This document shows positions 56,787-58,667 of a stretch of 58,667 nucleotides of DNA, piece by piece. The first letter of the stretch is position 1; the number at the start of each line of letters is the position of its first letter. The DNA is from CAZWRN01 sp964446685 (GTDB lineage Bacteria; Patescibacteriota; Microgenomatia; Daviesbacterales; UBA10151), in the NCBI GenBank assembly GCA_964446685.1, contig CAYUPO010000008.1, positions 1-58,667 of the forward strand, given 5' to 3'. Made by a program: the position numbers and the translations under genes. Below the pieces are notes generated by a model. That model was given only the letters and a program-made list of their open reading frames with translations. It did not search any database and was not told where the DNA came from.

Positions 56787-58060
56787 TTGTACCTCCTTGC
56801 AACTTCAAGAAATCTTTCCATTCCTCCCCGGTTTTGAGTAACTAGTTTTAAATTTTTAAAGTCTAGTAAAGCCGAAGGGTCAAAAGGGCTTTCAGCGTAG
56901 ATTCTTTCTCTAACTGATGGATCCCCTTGATATGGATACTCCCCGCTTTGTAGATACTCTTCCAAACTCAAATCAGTTTTACCATTATTCGCCATTAGAT
57001 AAGGCGGTACACCCTGCCTGGATGAATAAAAAAGTGTTCTGACATTTTTCAAATCCGGAACTGCTTCACCAAGTGCCATTCTTAGACGATAAAAATCTCG
57101 TTCCTGCACTCCACCAAGCGTGGTAATTGTGCTTGGCTTAACTTCATCAACCTGATCTTCAAACATTGGTACTAATAGACCGGGAATATGCCTGTCATGA
57201 ACCAGAAAATGAGCTATTGCGTATGTATCTGAGTTCTCAGCACCTCCATGGTTTTCGCCTTTGGTATTCATTTTAACTTTTAGCTCATCTGGTACTTTTT
57301 CTTGGTAAGCCTGATTCAGGATTTTAGAGACATCCCTAGCTTCCTTATTATCAGAAATCCCGACTGTTTCCATAAATACCATCCGATTAGCTACCTGAGG
57401 GAAAAAAGTATTGACAAAAACTCTTCCCATTTTAGCCATCAGTTGGGCTTGCTCTTCTGCGACACTCGGATCAAGATCATTTGCTGCAGCTGAAACCCGG
57501 TGAGCAAAAACAAATTGCATTTGTGGTAAAGGAAGATCCCTCCGATGAAGCTCCTCTAGTAGGATCGCACCTTGAGTGAGGTATCCCAAACCACGAGCCG
57601 ACATTTTTTCTGACCCTCCAAATACTGTCCTAAAGACATGGTCAGGTTGCCCTGTGGCTAAAGCTATGCCTTGCATCGCTGGTAGAAAATTCTGCATATC
57701 TAAAGCACCAATTCCCTCAAGAAAGGACTCCCTCTCTAATCTGGTTTTTTCACCCTTGGCTGTATTATTTTTTTGATCTAAATTAACCACCAACATTGCT
57801 TCTGAAGCCGCTACCAGCCTGGTATTAAAAGCACCGACTGCCAATCCATCTGCTCCTATTAAAGGAAATTTTTCCAGCTGATGACTGATTGCATGTAAAT
57901 CCCCTCCCATGACCTTACGCGATTCTTCTCCGCCAAGTAGTTGAAGAGTACTCTGATTTAGAGCAGTAGCCAGTCTATTACCGGTTTTTTTACCGTAACC
58001 CATTTCAGCCAATCTAGCAGCTGCTTGTTGAGGTCTGATATTTTTTTCTTGATAGTTCAT
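56783..58060 (-). CDS. Protein of unknown function, first gene after the T-box
   Basis: The 425-residue soluble protein has no recognised family. SHQLEKFPLIGADGLAVGAFN, MNTKGENHGGAENSDTYAIAHFLVHDRHIPGLLVPMFEDQ and FYSSRQGVPPYLM are the most striking blocks; the HGGAENSDTYA/H.L.HDRH region has several His and acidic residues that could bind metal. There is no signal peptide. It is translationally coupled to the racemase, and T-box control suggests a link to an amino acid or tRNA. Confidence 0.65.
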   Translation of the reverse strand: MNYQEKNIRPQQAAARLAEMGYGKKTGNRLATALNQSTLQLLGGEESRKVMGGDLHAISHQLEKFPLIGADGLAVGAFNTRLVAASEAMLVVNLDQKNNTAKGEKTRLERESFLEGIGALDMQNFLPAMQGIALATGQPDHVFRTVFGGSEKMSARGLGYLTQGAILLEELHRRDLPLPQMQFVFAHRVSAAANDLDPSVAEEQAQLMAKMGRVFVNTFFPQVANRMVFMETVGISDNKEARDVSKILNQAYQEKVPDELKVKMNTKGENHGGAENSDTYAIAHFLVHDRHIPGLLVPMFEDQVDEVKPSTITTLGGVQERDFYRLRMALGEAVPDLKNVRTLFYSSRQGVPPYLMANNGKTDLSLEEYLQSGEYPYQGDPSVRERIYAESPFDPSALLDFKNLKLVTQNRGGMERFLEVARRYK

Positions 58061-58077
58061 ATAATCTTTCCGAGCAT

Positions 58078-58159
58078 AAAAAAAGCCCTTGCGAACTTAC
58101 TACCGATGCCATGCTGAACTCGTTTCAGCATCTTAACTTGGTAATAACTTCACAAGGGC
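58078..58159 (-). terminator. Terminator of the T-box leader
   Basis: GCCCTTGTGAA (minus strand) pairs with TTCGCAAGGGC, followed by seven T. The stem continues through TTATTACC/GGTAGTAA to a distal GATGCTGAA...TTCAGCATGGCATC hairpin. That distal part resembles the palindromic repeat family. Confidence 0.8.
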
Positions 58160-58203
58160 CTTCATTAAGCTTTTAGGTTATAGCTTTTTGCTTCCAGTTA
58201 TAT

Positions 58204-58236
58204 TCTAGAAGCTGGTAGCTTAAAGCTAATAGCTAA
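58204..58236 (-). repeat. AGCTNNN heptamer array inside the T-box leader
   Basis: The minus strand reads AGCTATT, AGCTTTA, AGCTACC, AGCTTCT: four 7-base units between the T-box and the terminator. This is a place where normal T-boxes have only a short link. Confidence 0.75.
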
Positions 58237-58385
58237 TGTGGCGGTACCACCTTATGTTTATACTCTTTTTGACGCTCTTTGAATTCCAACAAGCGTTACT
58301 GTCTGTACGATTTCGTCTTCGGATAAGACACCTCAATGAGTAGCCTTATCTGCTCCAGAGTCCCAACCGACTCCTTCACAGCATT

Positions 58386-58640
58386 CTAAATATTTTTAAA
58401 TCTGCCTTTTTGTATTTCTTTTGAGCCGCGAGTGACTGTCGCAACTCCGACATTTAACTCTTTGGCAATCTGATGCTGAGGAACTCCCTGTTTCAGTTTT
58501 TTAACAATCTGAAGCCTGTTTGGAATCTCTTCCATCTCCTGAGGCGTAAATATCCCGCTCAAAAAATCCTGCAGCTCTTTTTTTGTTTTAATACTAAGTA
58601 AAGTATCCACCAAAAAATCAAATGAATTATCTTTACTCAT
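58386..58640 (-). CDS. TrpR/YerC-family transcriptional regulator
   Basis: This 84-residue all-helical protein matches the Trp repressor family: FTPQEMEEIPNRLQIVKKLKQGVPQHQIAKELNVGVATVTRGSKEIQKG (about 31-79), including the helix-turn-helix with the ATVTRGS turn typical of TrpR and YerC/YecD. In TrpR the ligand is tryptophan; the YerC branch ligand is not certain. The promoter contains a trp-operator-like palindrome, suggesting autoregulation. The T-box leader begins at its stop codon. Confidence 0.88.
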   Translation of the reverse strand: MSKDNSFDFLVDTLLSIKTKKELQDFLSGIFTPQEMEEIPNRLQIVKKLKQGVPQHQIAKELNVGVATVTRGSKEIQKGRFKNI

Positions 58641-58644
58641 TCAT

Positions 58645-58658
58645 ACTAGTATACTAGT
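58645..58658. promoter_or_regulatory. trp-operator-like palindrome overlapping the -10 box
   Basis: ACTAGTATACTAGT is a perfect palindrome. The E. coli trp operator core is ACTAGTTAACTAGT, with the same CTAG half-sites and spacing. It overlaps the minus-strand -10 TATACT (58648-58653), which ends 7 bases before the ATG of the TrpR-family gene. Confidence 0.75.
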
Positions 58659-58667
58659 ATACAAGTA

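Larger units (their letters stand above)
58078..58385 (-). promoter_or_regulatory. T-box riboswitch leader
   Basis: The minus strand carries the T-box AAGGTGGTACCGCC (58240-58253), which binds the tRNA acceptor end. CATAAGG (58250-58256) can pair with CCTTGTG (58151-58157) as antiterminator helix A1 with one U-G pair, and the latter is also the terminator's 5' arm. Upstream hairpins, ACGCTT...AGAGCGT and a region with TCGG/CCGA and GATAAG/CTTATC, fit Stem III and a short Stem I. The specifier codon is not clear. The UGGU in the T-box favours a tRNA with A73. AGCT heptamers fill the antiterminator loop. Confidence 0.82.

Overview
The window looks like a 58.7 kb scaffold piece (three 100-base N gaps) from an AT-rich, small-genome bacterium. 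My best guess is a member of the Candidate Phyla Radiation (Patescibacteria), possibly Microgenomates-like. This is an inference from gene content: a DNA polymerase I lacking the proofreading domain, an archaeal-type ATP-dependent DNA ligase, endonuclease Q, DUF3105, many small orphan proteins, and archaeal-flavoured mevalonate genes. TGA is used as a stop codon (for example at 10312-10314), so the recoded CPR lineages are excluded.

Layout. (1) 1-2403: two tandem, paralogous, membrane-anchored glycoside-hydrolase-like proteins; the complete one ends in a dockerin-like repeat. (2) 2435-12912: an isoprenoid supercluster running from acetyl-CoA to undecaprenyl diphosphate: uppS and a polyprenyl synthase on the minus strand, then HMG-CoA reductase, archaeal-type HMG-CoA synthase, thiolase, DUF35 protein, mevalonate kinase, a mevalonate-type decarboxylase and isopentenyl phosphate kinase on the plus strand, then a decarboxylase pseudogene and an IDI-like Nudix protein. 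No phosphomevalonate kinase is seen and IPK is present, which suggests the phosphomevalonate-decarboxylase/IPK variant of the pathway. (3) 12884-21605: transporter, DUF3105, pth, HAD, Nudix, endonuclease Q, tatD, ATP-dependent ligase. (4) 22035-26493: a signalling block with a GGDEF protein carrying an RxxD I-site, a stand-alone histidine-kinase DHp-like protein, a CAP-domain secreted protein, and a CRP-family regulator facing a 39-codon zinc-ribbon gene across a perfect CRP palindrome, followed by a degenerate Fic protein. (5) 26498-42061: DedA, recF, MFS, mutM, two GT4 glycosyltransferases, an NrnA-like DHH phosphoesterase, an acyl-ACP-desaturase-like diiron protein, a Tat-exported GH-A-type hydrolase, polA. 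(6) 42181-42659: a strong promoter, a Cys-rich 37-codon leaderless ORF and mutually exclusive antiterminator/terminator arms ahead of a small gene: a candidate attenuator. (7) 42709-52550: hydrolase, glycosyltransferase, ABC exporter, a 38-codon peptide gene, ftsH, and a signal peptidase I fused to a CAP domain. (8) 52576-58667: a tRNA-binding protein, trpS, a racemase and unknown genes under a T-box leader, and a TrpR-family gene whose promoter is covered by a trp-operator-like palindrome.

Three patterns cut across the window. First, most promoter-proximal genes have a TAnAAT-type -10 box ending 6-9 bases before the start codon, which implies leaderless mRNAs; Shine-Dalgarno sequences appear mainly in operon-internal genes or genes with leader RNAs. 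Second, a family of imperfect palindromic elements (ends such as GTCATTNCGA...TCGNAATGAC) lies between genes and also inside the reading frames of tatD and a tRNA-binding protein, apparently in frame. Third, short arrays of 7-base repeats lie between genes and inside the frames of polA, the DNA ligase and mevalonate kinase, where three units (21 bases) equal seven codons. Pieces of both repeat types also sit in the T-box leader, and heptamers fill the attenuator loop.

All calls are from reading motifs by eye; no database search or folding program was run.
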